Below, piece after piece: positions 34,978 to 47,100 of a stretch of 64,000 nt of DNA (position 1 is its first letter; every line of letters starts with the position of its first letter). Made by a program: the position numbers and the translations under genes. Under the pieces are notes generated by a model. The model was not told the origin of the DNA and made no database searches. It saw nothing but the letters and a program-made list of their open reading frames with translations. The stretch is from Apteryx mantelli (Eukaryota > Chordata > Aves > Apterygiformes > Apterygidae): assembly GCF_036417845.1 (NCBI RefSeq), contig NC_089980.1, positions 41,166,501-41,230,500 of the forward strand. The letters are read 5' to 3'.

Positions 34978-37900
34978 CACATCCTTTCTTAAGCTTCCTC
35001 CTCTATGCATTAGCTACCATTCAACAGACAGCAAGCTAAACGGAGCTGTGATCTGAACCAGCAGAGCTATCCTTATTTCTACTAACTCTGCACGACTGTG
35101 GAAAGAATCTGACATTTTCCCCTTTCTCCTGCCATTGCACAGCTCCAGTTGCTTTGTATTATTTAGACATATGCCCCTGTCATGGCTTGGGACATGAAAT
35201 GTTTTTCCTCTTTAAACATGATTGTTACAAAATACAAATTGGAGCAAGAACTGTAGTTAAAAAAACCCTTTCTAATCAAGTCTCATTGACGCTAGTTGCT
35301 TGTTAGAAAACACAACAGAACATAAAGCAAATCTTTGCAGCTACCACAGACAGAGACAAGTCATTCTCAAAGACTTTAACTGGTTTAGGTTAATGCTACA
35401 GTCATTATAGATTTCAGCAAATTCCAGATGGAGCGGAACTAGGACAAAACAATGAAATCTCATTTGCTGTAAATTTTGTATTGTTTTTAAACAAGATCAC
35501 GATACTGTTTATAAATATCCTGTGTCTCTCTGTATAGCCACCATAGATCAACTCCTCAGGACTGGGGAAGAGCTAGTGCAAAATGTTGCTGGATACAACA
35601 CTTTGGAAGTTGTGTACACCCTCATTTATAGGCCCCTTACAGTCCTAAGAAGAATGAAGCCCAGTTAGGTCCCAGCACAGAGGCAAAAGTGAGGAAGCTC
35701 GCTGGCAATATTGCTGGGCAATCCTCTTGCCAGGGAAGCCATTCCAGATTTCATACCCTTTCTGTCCCCTAAAACAGTTCATGTGATCTGGCCTGTGAAT
35801 GGAAGATTAGAGAGAAATATATGGCCAGTGCTTACAGGCATGCAGGCTATTTCTGATAGAGTATAAAGGAGATTAAAACATCTGTACCTGTGGGCCACAT
35901 GCCTAATTCTCTCCCTAATGAATGTTAGAGCTCTTCTCATTCATGCTTTTCTTATTTTATAAAATGACAGCACTTATTGTCAGAGCTGTAACCCCTTACC
36001 GTTACTTTGTATCCTAAAAAGAACGGATCTTCACATTTGTCTTTGGGAAGCAATGCGGGTACTAATCCAAGACAGGATTTTAACTACCCTAGTACCACGA
36101 CAGTTAACCAGGATAAATTTTTGGCACAATAACATTACATCTCCTGCCCATTTGCTATCTCTAAGTGGCCCATCCAAGTATCTAGAAAGCTTTTTTGTGG
36201 ACAGGTGTGGTTCAAATTCTTCCATTTCCTACACAATAGTCATCCTCTCCTGCCTGCCTCCCACCCCAGACATCTCCCACATCTCCAGGGAGGCAAGACA
36301 CTTGATGGCACCTTTCAATCCCGGCTGCCAAAGCTCTTCACAAACATAGTGAAGTCCTAGACCCAGCAAAGGAGATGAGAGTTTGCTAGTGTCTTTTAGA
36401 GAGATCACGATTTCACTTGTTAAATGCTTCTGTGTTCCTGTGAAATTAACCACATTTTACTGGTGGGCAAATTGGGCAGCAAGAGGTAAGCGCTGTAGGA
36501 AAGATATGAGGTTGCAAGTGAGTCAGGATAAAAGCTCAGTAGTTGATTCTGCTTGGGCCTGAGCCTGAAGCGTTTAATACTTATCTACATAATTTGAACA
36601 ACAGAAGAGAATCCGCAGATCATCAGAGCTTCACGGTATGTTTCCTTGCATGACTGCTTCACAAGAACAGATGACAGTTCTCAGGCAACTCTGCTAATTT
36701 GGAGAGAGAAAACGGTTTCATCTGTTTTGTGGTGAGACACACCTGAGAAGCCAAGAGAGCTGTTTCAGGAGGAAGCACAGAAAAGGTCTGGGTACTTACA
36801 GCTGTGCTTTCAATGCTGGAAAACAAATCATTCCACCAACGACCCCATTATACTTAAACACTCTAGTGTGTAAGAGCCATTAGGATGTTACTGGCTTGCT
36901 GTTACAGAACAGTCTGGAATGTGTTTTCTTGAAGAAGTGTAAAGGGAATGGAGGTGGTAATTTATGATGGGGGAATAAAGAGATGAATAAGTAAATTATG
37001 AGGATTTCACATCAATATTTCCCTGTTTTTTGCAAAGAAACATCATCCCTGCTCAATCATGAGGTGATGGCTCTGCCATTTGCTAGCTGAAGTTCATGAG
37101 AGCAAATCTGAGCACTTCCCTGACTCTGCTCTGATTAGGGAGAACAAAGAGGGAGAGGCGTAGCCAGCTCCCCCCGGCTCCCTCGCACCGTGCCATTTCA
37201 GACTGCCAGCTCAGTAGCCAGCAGCCTGCTCAGCTCGCTCCAAAGGGCAAACATACCTCCTGCCCAAAACAGCTTACAGTCTGGGAGCCAACCCTTGCAG
37301 CTGACTGCTGGCAGAGGTAGGAATCCAGCCTGCAGAATCAGTTTGGGCCTGGACCTAAACCAGGCAAAACCTGGCAAAACCAGAGATATGACCTACTTTG
37401 TTTTGCAATTTTACCTTTGATGGCTCTTCAGTGAAACGCTCCAAAAGAAAAGGGGCAGCTGAAAGACAGGCACCCAACAAAAAAAATTTTGGTTCAGGTC
37501 CCACCGGGACTGAAGGTCCCGTTCAAATTCAACAAAACTTCAAAGTACGGATTCAAGTTCAGTTCCTGTTTGGGGGCAGAAGAGAGAAAACCATGGTCCA
37601 GACTAGTTTCTGGTAAAGTTCAACTCCCTGAAAAATTGCTTGTTCAACTCAGGAGCAAGACAGAAGTACCAAGGGAGTTTGGGAGGAAGGCTGAGTTGGG
37701 GATGGACCTGAGGATGAAAATTAGCAGAGGAACTGGCTCAGCACAATGTGATTCTGCCCCACAGGGAGCAATGAAGCTTGAACTGAACTCAAAATACAAG
37801 AGAAATAATGGCAGGACAGAGGAAGGCCAGCAGAAACAAAGCAGACTAGACTGAGTCTGGTGGGAAAAACAATACAAGATCAAATTAAAGCAGGAAAAGC

Positions 37901-40900
37901 TATTTTCAAGGGAAGACTTCAGAAGGTGTCTGCTAGTCTCTGCCTTCTGTGTGGAGAGAAAATAATCAATTGCCAGACAGAAGAAACTGTAACAATCTAC
38001 TCACTAAACCTTTCCCTCTGGAACTGCCTTGAGTCTGCTCCATTTTTATGACAGAAGCTTGTTCTTAAAAATTTCCTTAGCATAAAGGTGTATGAAGATT
38101 TTGCAGTTCATATGGACATTACGTTTTGTCAGAGTCTATGTGTTACTTTTAAACCAAAGTACTGCACACACTAGATACTGACCATATGGTCAAGACTTCA
38201 GTATGACAATTATATTTATATATATATGTATATCTAGGAGTAGAAACATGATCCCTATAAAAAGGGAGGATTAGTGTTTTTGCCTAGAGTCAGGGGGGCT
38301 GATGAGCCGTCCAAGCACTCTTCATCACCTCGGTCAGTGCAGATGAGTTTTGACCTGCTGCTCCACAGCCTAATCTCAACTATACTTCCTCTGAGTAATC
38401 ATCTGCCAGATGGATTCATATCATATGCTATTCTTAGCAGGCTAAACTCATTTCTAGGTGTTAACGAGAAACTGGATTTGGAACAGGTACTCAGCATAAA
38501 CAGACAAGGCACTTGAAATGCCCTAAGACTGCAGTTTCAGCAGACCGCATCCAGCAAAAGCATAAACTTGAGTTTCAAGTGGTTTAACAGGTCAAAGCAG
38601 AGAAACAAAGCGATATATTCATGTTTGAAAGTGTGCATACACCTGCATATACATCCACACAGCTGCATAATCAGCAAACCACTTCCACAATTTAAAAGCA
38701 TAATTAAGCAAAGCAGGCTGACATATAAGCTTTTCCTTTAACTTACAGAACACCTCTGACATCTTACCTCACTTTCATTCTGAAAATGAAATTGAGAGCT
38801 CCTAAGACAACACTTTATTATCAGAATGTAAAAAATAAATCTAAAAAGCCCTCATATCATTTCTACAGCTACACTAAGTACGTATGTATAATCTGTACCC
38901 TAGAATGTGTTGCTATACAGATATCAAAATACATATTGCTTTACTTGTAGAACTGCAAACCAAAATATCTTGCAGTCAGCTGCCCAAATATTAGGTGCTT
39001 GTGGGCCTTAGAGCACTGATGCCCTATAAATTTAAGAATATTTATTAGGTGAATACAGAACTGGAAGTTTTGTAGCAGAGGAAAGTAAGGATAATAATGA
39101 GGTAAACACATGTTGCAAAGAATATACCAACTAATTGCATGCTCTGCACAGGAAACAGCAGCTTTAAACAATCGCTTCTTGAACATGGAAGCAAACCCTG
39201 CACACTGGCTACAGGATGGTATACTTATTAACAACAACTCTCTGGGTCCTGTACTTTCTTACAATACTGTAAACTCAGTTCAACAAGTAGGCAACCAAAT
39301 AGGTTGGTATGAATGCTCCTTTCCACTTCAGAAAGTGCAATGTTACATGCATGAATGTAGCTTCAGTTTTCCTTAGCTAAGTAAGAGGAGACAGTCTTCA
39401 GGGTACCATACCCTAAATCATGTCAAGGATTCCTTTCTTGAAGTTGGAAAAGGCACAGGGTGCAGTAAAATCTGTACATCATGAGCTCCATCTGGAGGTT
39501 ATTTGCTCTAATCTGTGGTTTTGAAAGTGGAAAGAAAATGCTGTGGTGCCTGGGTCAAAATCACCAAGCCCCTCAGGGATCCTGAAAAAATGACCATGCA
39601 CACCAGAAGAACTGGCTGATGGGCTCCTGAAACAGAAACTGAATTTGTGTCAAGTTTCATATAGAGAATGGCAGAGACAGAAACCCGGGCATGCAAGCAA
39701 GACTGTCCTGCTAGACCACGATTACCGACCCAGACCCAGGCTTGGGTGTGTAGCCTGCCACCCCCTGCTCTTAGAGACCACCACTGTTGCAGAAAGCAAG
39801 GGGAGCAATAAGAGCAACAGGGGTGTTGTGGAGCAGAAAGACCATGATTACTATCGGGTACAGAGGAGGGAAAGATGAGAAGGAGGGTGTAAAAGGGCTG
39901 GTGGCCCTGATAATTCAGGGGCCTGGCCTGACAGGCTAACGAAACAGAAAATACTGTTGCAGTGAAGACCGCCAATTAGGAAAGCTAGGCAAATTTTGCA
40001 TCACAATGAACATCTTGTTGGCAAGGGGTTACAGGGGTTACAGGGGTCATGAGGACCCTTAAATACAAACTGTTTTTCTGAACTGATGGGGCAGTGAACA
40101 CATCTCCTACGAGGGCAGAAGATGATGCCTCTAGAGAGCAAGGGTGTGTTGCTTTCACTAGTGAACTTCAGCCTTTACATGCCAGAGAGGAGGAAGGGGA
40201 CTCGGCTATCAATACTTACGTTTTATGCGAGTTCTGGTAGTGTTAGATGTGGGTGTTGTTGAGGCAGCACCTTGTCCGTGGTGGTTTGTGCAGCCGGATG
40301 TGTAAGTGGGGTGTGTGTGTGTGTATGTCTGGGATACACGCTCAGCCTTGCTACTGGTTGAACTTGCAAATGGGAGAGCAGCAGACACATCCATGGGTCT
40401 GGGCTGGAGAGATATCTGGCTCCCCAGATGCACCAGGCTGGGCTCCAGTGGCCAGGCAGGAGGGATCCCTGGGTCCCAGAGCTGGCCAGAGGCAATGGTC
40501 CTATACATCCCTGAACACCTGTGCTGCTACCAAGGAAGACTCAGGAGCATTATGTCCCACTGTCTAAAGAGCAACTTGTCCTTCCTGGAACTGTTCATCC
40601 ATTCCTTCCCCCGGCAGAGGAAAGCAACACTCTGCACTGTGTGTGATGCCCTGATAAGGCCATTTCTGAAATTGCCCTGAACACCTTGAAGGGGGCTGTT
40701 CCATTAACATCCCATCAGATGTGTGGGGATGGGAGAGAATTCAATAAAAGCCTGAGTAGTACAAGTGTGTTCTTCAGAAGAAAGAAGCTGCTGGGGAAGC
40801 AAGCTGGCAGGTTTATTGGGCCTCTTCTAAGTTCTGCTTTTCGGCTTATCACAGGGCTTTGGGTAAAGCAGTGATGGAATATGCGGAATATGCAGTTTTG

Positions 40901-41750
40901 AACACCCTGTTAAAATGCTCTATGACAGAGGCTTTTACTTCATTGCTAGTAACAAAATGGTGAACATTAAACAGCTTTAAGAGTTTGTTTAAAGGCTGAT
41001 TTAAAAATTATTTCCTCTGGTCAGGCTGTAATTTGTAAGAACTGTGCTGCCTGCTGAAAATGGTTTTAAAATCCCTGGTTATTTCACAATCTGTTTTGCC
41101 TTTTAGACCAATGGCCCGGGTGTGTTTGGCTAATATGTCTGTCACCACTCAGATGTACATAACATTGTCATTATGTTTGGAAAACTGTTGCATATCCACC
41201 AAGTTTGCCTGCCATTGTGCATCGATCTCTGCTACAATTACCTTGTGTCTTGTGAAGTGCTTTCTTGCCACCCTGAGTAAGCATCCTTGTTTGCAAGACA
41301 GGTTGCCTCAGCTTCTGTTCAGATCAGCAGTTTGCCTTTTAGCAGCTTCAAAAAGGGGTTTTAGAGCTCCAAAGCTTCCCACCTCCCCAGGAGCATAGTA
41401 AATGCCTTTTAACAGAAGGTTCAGAGTGGGCAGGGACAAGGAGGATAGGGGTGCCTGCAGAGCCAGGCCTCAGGGCCCCTTAGTGGCCTCCTAGGACAGG
41501 TCTGTGGTCCTCAGGCATGCTCTAGCTTGTTCATGCCGCCCTCGCCACTTTTGGCAGCACACAGCCCTCTGGAACTGCTCCCCACATATATCTTAGGACT
41601 TCTTCAGCAGCCTTGTAAAGTAGGGGGTCCTGAACCTGTCTTTTACTTTTATTTAATTATTCCTGTTCACATTAAAACTTTAATTATTCATTTCTTTAGC
41701 TTTCATTATATATTTGACACCTACGCTTTTATGGACATATATCACTGAGT
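34974..41750. other. Gene-poor intergenic region, fifth part
   Basis: No coding exon was recognised. Small features are a weak MIR/L3-like patch at about 36450-36560, a (TA)n run at about 38207-38234, a 9-bp tandem at 40025-40048 and a (GT)n run at about 40311-40326. A plus-strand frame of about 124 codons ending at 40680, with AATAAA shortly downstream (about 40743), has no family resemblance. Confidence 0.55.
40025..40048. repeat. Small tandem repeat, 9-bp unit
   Basis: GGGGTTACA occurs twice, followed by a degenerate third copy. It is superficially telomere-like but the unit is not TTAGGG. Confidence 0.75.
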
Positions 41751-42348
41751 AACAGAATAGTTGGGGCTGGCAGGGACCTCTGGAGATTATCTAGACCAAC
41801 CCACCTGCTCAGGCAGAGCAGCTTGAGCAGGTTGCTCAGGACAGCGTTCAGTTTGAATATCTCCAAGGACAGAGACTCCACTACTCTTTGGGCAACCTCC
41901 TCCACTGCTCAACCACTGCTCAACCACCCTCACACTAAAGAATTGTTTTCTTACATTCAAGTGGAATTTTGTGTTTCAGTTTGTGCCTGTTGCCTCCCGT
42001 CCTGTCCCTGGGCACCACCAAGAAGAGTATCTGCCTTTAGTCCCTCCCATCTGGTATTTACACACATTGATAAGATCCCCCTCAGCCTTTCCTTCTCCAG
42101 GCTGAACAGTCCCAGCTCTCTCAGACCTTCCTCATTTGAGAGATGCTCCAGTCCCTTAATCCTCCGGGCCCCTCACTGGACTTGTGCTGGTGTGTCCATG
42201 TCTCTCCTGCACTGGGGAGCCCAGACCTGGATCCAGCACTCCAGGTGTGGCCTCACCAGGGCTGAGCAGAGGGGAAGGATCACCTGCCTCAACCTGCTGG
42301 CAATGCTCTGCCTAACAGAGCCCAGGATACCCTTAGCCTTCTTTGCCA
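41751..42348 (-). mobile_element. CR1 LINE 3'-end fragment, the longest in the window
   Basis: It starts at 'aacagaatagttggggctgg' (CR1 3' terminus, reverse complement) and continues through 'atctccaaggacagagac', 'gcctgttgcctcccgtcctg', 'gataagatccccctcagc', 'cttctccaggctgaacag', 'ccagacctggatccagcac' and 'ccaggtgtggcctcaccagg'. These are standard landmarks of the CR1 3' UTR and the end of its second reading frame. About 600 bp remain; the rest is missing through 5' truncation, so the copy is inactive. Confidence 0.93.
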
Positions 42349-42480
42349 CATATATATATTTATATATACTTTTAAATATCTTTAGGTATATAGAAATATA
42401 TACCTGCTGTGTATATATATGCTGTGTGGACACATAAGTACATATACTTTTATAAATATATATAGAAATATATAGAGAGA
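42349..42480. repeat. AT-rich TATA microsatellite
   Basis: Repeated ATATAT blocks with short TATAGAAATA interruptions directly abut the 5'-truncated end of the CR1 copy. Confidence 0.88.
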
Positions 42481-43275
42481 GACTGAGAGACCAACATATA
42501 TCTTTTTATACAAGAATGAACATTTCCTGGCTCAAGAGGAGCATGTAGCCAATCAGAGGGTGATCTGAGATGACATGGGTATCACAGTGTTAAAATGGCA
42601 ACTAGCCAGTCACTAGAGCAGTATGAAAAAAACCACAGGAGTACGGCATTGTCAAAAATGGTGGCTTCTGTGGAGGTAGTGGGAAGGGGCTTTCTCTTCT
42701 GAGGGACTTCCTGGTAAACTGGAAGAGGCGGCTGATCAGGGCAACCAGTCACTAGGCTGCCTGAGAACATGTGGGGACTGACAGCATCAAATATAGTAGT
42801 CAGCCAATCCCAGATCACACCAAAAATCACCAAGGTCGAACCAGCAGAAGAAAGCAGTGATTGCAACAAAGGCTCGTTTAAAGGGATTTAAACAGGAAAA
42901 AAAGATGACAAGAAAAGCTTAAACTTATGCTCACAAAAAGTGATGATGAAAAAAACATAGGGTTAAAAAAAGTCAAGATTTCAAAATAATGTTTCTGTAA
43001 AATGGATACCACCCCAAGTGGTTTTCTAAAGGCATTCTATGTAGCAGTTACATAATTGGTCCATCTAATCCAGTAAAAGTGCAGTAAGCAGCAGAAAGAG
43101 TGGTTCTGAGCTTGTACTGGAGAATCTGTATCCCTCTCCTCCCAAACATGAAGCAGTTCGAAGTCAGCTCGGTAGTAAGACAAATTTAGATTCTTTCAGC
43201 AAACTTTTACAGCACTGTTTTTAGGTAGTCTTGTCACCTTTTCATAAAGATGCCTAATCACTCTCTTAACCTTAC
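42481..43275. other. Short non-coding stretch downstream of SLC4A1AP
   Basis: No gene or named repeat was recognised between the AT microsatellite and the candidate SLC4A1AP poly(A) signal. Confidence 0.5.
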
Positions 43276-43281
43276 TTTATT
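43276..43281 (-). terminator. SLC4A1AP: Candidate poly(A) signal of SLC4A1AP
   Basis: This is the first canonical AATAAA on the minus strand that I found downstream of the stop codon (TTTATT on the plus strand). A variant ATTAAA lies closer to the stop, at about 43635-43640. Which one is used cannot be decided from sequence alone. Confidence 0.3.
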
Positions 43282-44116
43282 CTTGCCTCTAACACCATTT
43301 GGTGGTAAAGAAGGTCATAGCCTAATTAGGTATATAAGTATATTCTTGATTAATGCAATTTCTAGAATGCCATCTCTGAATTTAAATGCCCCACTGTTCT
43401 TGCGTTGTAACAGGGAAAGAACAGACTTCATTAAAAGTTTTTCCAGGATATCCTTTCATTGTATCTTCTGTTACCCTCTTATTTAAGATAAGGAATAACA
43501 GCCTCTTCAGTTCTCCAGAGTGTTTTTGCACTCTTGTAACACAGTATTATCATCATTCCAAGTCCCCTTCATACTGAGTGTTCTAGCAACTGCATTCCAA
43601 AAACTGCATGAGGGAGGAGTGGAAAGAGTTGTTTTTTAATTAAAAGTTTTCAATCAGAAAAAGTGAATTGTAGGCTGTTTGCCTTAACTATTATTTTCAA
43701 ATAGCAGCAATAGAGCAAAACACTTGTGTTTCTCATTTTAATTGCATAAAACCAGCATGAATAAATTTTATCAAGCCTGTAGGTATACAGAGGGTGTTTT
43801 TCTTTAACTATCTTTGTATACTTTTACATACAAAAGGGGAAAATGAGTCTACAGGTCCACACCAAATGTAAAGGACATGGTTAAAATTGGAAGGAAGAGG
43901 CAAAATGCGTGGGCAAGAGTCAGGAATCTTTAAAAAGGTTTTTAGAAAACAAACAGCAGATGCAATAATGAAAGCTAATAGTCAGAATGGCTGCTGATGT
44001 CCTTGAATTTGAAACAGTGTTTCAAAAAACAACTTTTATCCCTCACTTGATGTGCAGGAAAGAGTCCAAAGTAGAGCAGTCCTTTAAACCACAGAGCACT
44101 CTCTGGAGTCTGAATC
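43282..44116 (-). other. SLC4A1AP: Candidate 3' UTR of SLC4A1AP
   Basis: AT-rich non-coding sequence between the stop codon and the nearest canonical poly(A) hexamer. Its length (about 0.8 kb) depends on which signal is used. Confidence 0.4.
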
Positions 44117-44166
44117 TTAGTAGCCATATTTTTCATTTAGATGAGTTTTGCCATCACCACTTTGAC
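44117..44166 (-). CDS. SLC4A1AP: SLC4A1AP coding exon 14 (C-terminus)
   Basis: Residues 680-695 and the stop. It encodes [15 protein letters not shown] followed by TAA, matching the mammalian C-terminus (GDGRTHLNDKYGY) with conservative changes. Acceptor TTAG|GTCAAA. It is too short for a simple open-frame search and was found by matching the C-terminal motif. Confidence 0.95.
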
Positions 44167-47100
44167 CTAATGAACAAAGAGGAAAATGTTATATATTTTT
44201 TCCTCTGAGATGAATTTGTAGCAAAGTATGAAATAGTCTCTAGACAGCACCTGCCAGATGGGCACAACGAGAACAACAACATTTTGATTTACACTTGTAA
44301 GTGTGTGCAGGTGCGTTTCCCTTCCCTCTTCTGTTGTTCTCATTACACCAGCTTAGACAGAAAATAAGTCTTAACTATTAGCAGGCAGAGAAAGGAAATG
44401 GAGCTCCCTCTTATGGGCACAACTGGCTTGGCTCTCCCAGATCATACCTTCTCCAAGTTACTGAATCGGGTATTTTGTTCCATTTGATTCATTTGCCATG
44501 GAAGTGCAGTCTTTTCCTCGAAGGAGGATTCACTAGGTTATAGTTTTCTCTAGTGAAATTTACGCCCAGTTTTCTTATTCCTTCTGGAGCCTGTCCATGT
44601 TTTAAGCCCATAACAGCCTTATTAAAAAATGACTGACTGTCATGAATTTACCAAATGTAGGTTTCTCTAGTAAGTTCAAAGATTAGCCTTCATGCATGAT
44701 CCAGGACATCAGAGCAACTGAAAATTCATTACATTGTTAACAATAACCACACTTAAATAGAAACACTTGGAACTGAAATAAAAAAAAAATTCATATATTG
44801 GATGCATGCACCAGTTATTCCATACCTCCACCAAAGAGTTAACAAGACCTCTCTCCAGAATACATGGCAAAGTTTGTAATCCAATGATTTTTGAAAAAAA
44901 AATCTACAGAAAGTTTTTAGGTTCCAGTCTTCTACAAAAACTGGGAATGCTAAGATTGCTGAAGGATTTATCCCTAGTAAAGTTTTGAGCTTCTCTACAT
45001 GTACTACATGTGAAAGGAGGCACCAGAAAGATGCATTCAGTATCTCTGGAGTTAAACATACACTGCAACACAGAGGTGCAATCAGAGACTGTGGACATAG
45101 CTGAAGTACCAGGAGTAATGAAACTGTGCTACAGACTGTACAAGGTCAGTCAGGTCCCCTTTAAGTACTTATTTGACTAATGTGAGTGTCCCTATGCATA
45201 AATCGTATCCTCAATGGTTGTGTATACAAAATCGCTTCTTAGGAAATTCCTGTCACATTGAAAGCTAAAGAATGGGTTGAGCTCTCTGAAGTGTTAGAAA
45301 ACTGAAAAACAAACTTAAGGTGCATCTGCCCATTTACTTGGCAAGATCAAGCTACTACAGAAATAGTCAGCATTTCACTACAAGACTTGCATAGCCATAC
45401 AAGAAAAATCTGGGGCATAACATGCCAGAAAACATCAGGTCTGAGTAAAGTATTTGTGGATTTTTTTTTTTTGGCGCTACATTACAAGGAAACCCTGACT
45501 ACTTATTAGATAGATTCTTGAGCTATAGGAATAAAAACCTTAAGTGGTTGATACCTGCAGGAGGAATCCATATGCAGTAATCTGGGTCATCATCTGGATA
45601 CTGTGAGGAGAAAAAAGACGGTTGGACCTGCAAAAGGAGAAAAGATGTTAAAGGTGATGCAACCCGGCTGTGTCACAGTCACATAAATCTCTTCGATCCA
45701 GTTCATTCCCAGTAAGTCACAGAATCGTAGAAACGTTGGTTGAATGGGACCTCTGGAGGTCATCCAGGCCAACCTCCTGCTCAAAACAGAACCATTACCA
45801 ACACTAATATCAGGTCAGCCACTGCCTTCATACAGAAGAGCTGGGCAGACTAGTCGAGGGAGATAAATTTAATGTAACACAACAGTTTTACTGAATAACA
45901 GAAGTGTATTTGACATTTTCTGTTTCAATGAAAACTTTTCCCTTCCTCCCTCCAGCTCCACTGCTGGATTGTTTAACCTTATCGCCCCAATGTTATGGTA
46001 GTGTCATTCAATATCAAATTTCTTTACACAGGATAAAACTTTAGAAGTTTCAAAAAGGTGCTTTAGTCATTTAAAGCACAATCCAACTGAAAACTTTGGG
46101 TTTAAAGTCATTTTCAAGTTGGAGTATATAAGAATTCAACTATTAAGTAAGGGTAACTTAGTTTTTCAAAAAAAATTCTGGTCTCACTGGCATCACTGAT
46201 TCACTGCAATTTAAATACTGACAGGGCAATGCCTTTTTGTCCCCAGATTTTTCAGTTTTACCACATCAGCATCATTTTCTCAACAGCTTTTGTTTTCAAC
46301 ACCTGCAGATAGGTAATAAATAAAAAACCCATACAACTGTAGAGTAAAACATTGCTAAGAGCTCAAAATGTATCCATGTTACTCAGTACAGATTCCCATT
46401 ACTCTATAGCATCATGACAGTCTTAAGTAGACAGCCAAAGCAATTTTTCATTCCCTCAGAATCTTTCCTTCCCCAAATTATCCTCTAAAATAGTTCTTCC
46501 GGAAGATTAGCGTTCTGGAAAACATTGTACTGTGAAGTTCAACATTTTTTAAATATGGTTTGTGAATAGCCACTTAAAATAACAACGTTGTTTTTCCAGT
46601 TTCATATGATTTGAAGTTATTTCTCAAATATTAAAATCTCCCCCCCAAAAAGCTACCAGCCCCTCCTCCCCCACAACATGCTGACCTCTGATTGTTTTTT
46701 TCCATGCTAGGTCTGAGCCCAAACACAGAGACAGCATGTGGGAAAAAGTGATTTGTAATAGGAGACAGAATACAGCTAAGCCACCTGGTATTCGGAAAAT
46801 GCTCAGTGTTAGAATTCTTGGAGGAAGTTCTGTGCCGATGAAAGGTGCTGACTTGACTGCCTCAGCGTGAGAAGCTGCCTTGTCCTCCTACATTCATAGA
46901 AACAGTAAATCTTGGGCTGAAGCAGTATAAATTTACTCCCGCTTCTTTTATCAACATACTTTAGGTCAGCAATAAGGGACCATTCCAAAGGCTGCGCCTA
47001 TCCTCTCCTTGGGTCCTTTGCCAGGACTAACAACAAAGGAGGCAGTTAGCACACACAGCTGCCAGGGAGTTAAGTTTCTTTAAATGAGTGGTGCAGTGTG

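Noticed and set aside
37490-37540. Possible tRNA or tRNA-derived SINE ('gttcaaatt'-like B box)
   Set aside because: The B-box match is poor, and no A box or cloverleaf could be drawn.
39508-39975. 155-codon minus-strand frame and a 77-codon plus-strand frame with two HDY words
   Set aside because: I considered an LTR or retroviral remnant, but found no LTR ends, primer-binding site or enzyme motifs.
40025-40048. Interstitial telomere-like repeat
   Set aside because: The unit is GGGGTTACA, not TTAGGG, and there are fewer than three copies.
40306-40680. 124-codon plus-strand frame with AATAAA downstream
   Set aside because: It looks superficially like a last exon, but the peptide has no recognisable family and the acceptor is ambiguous.
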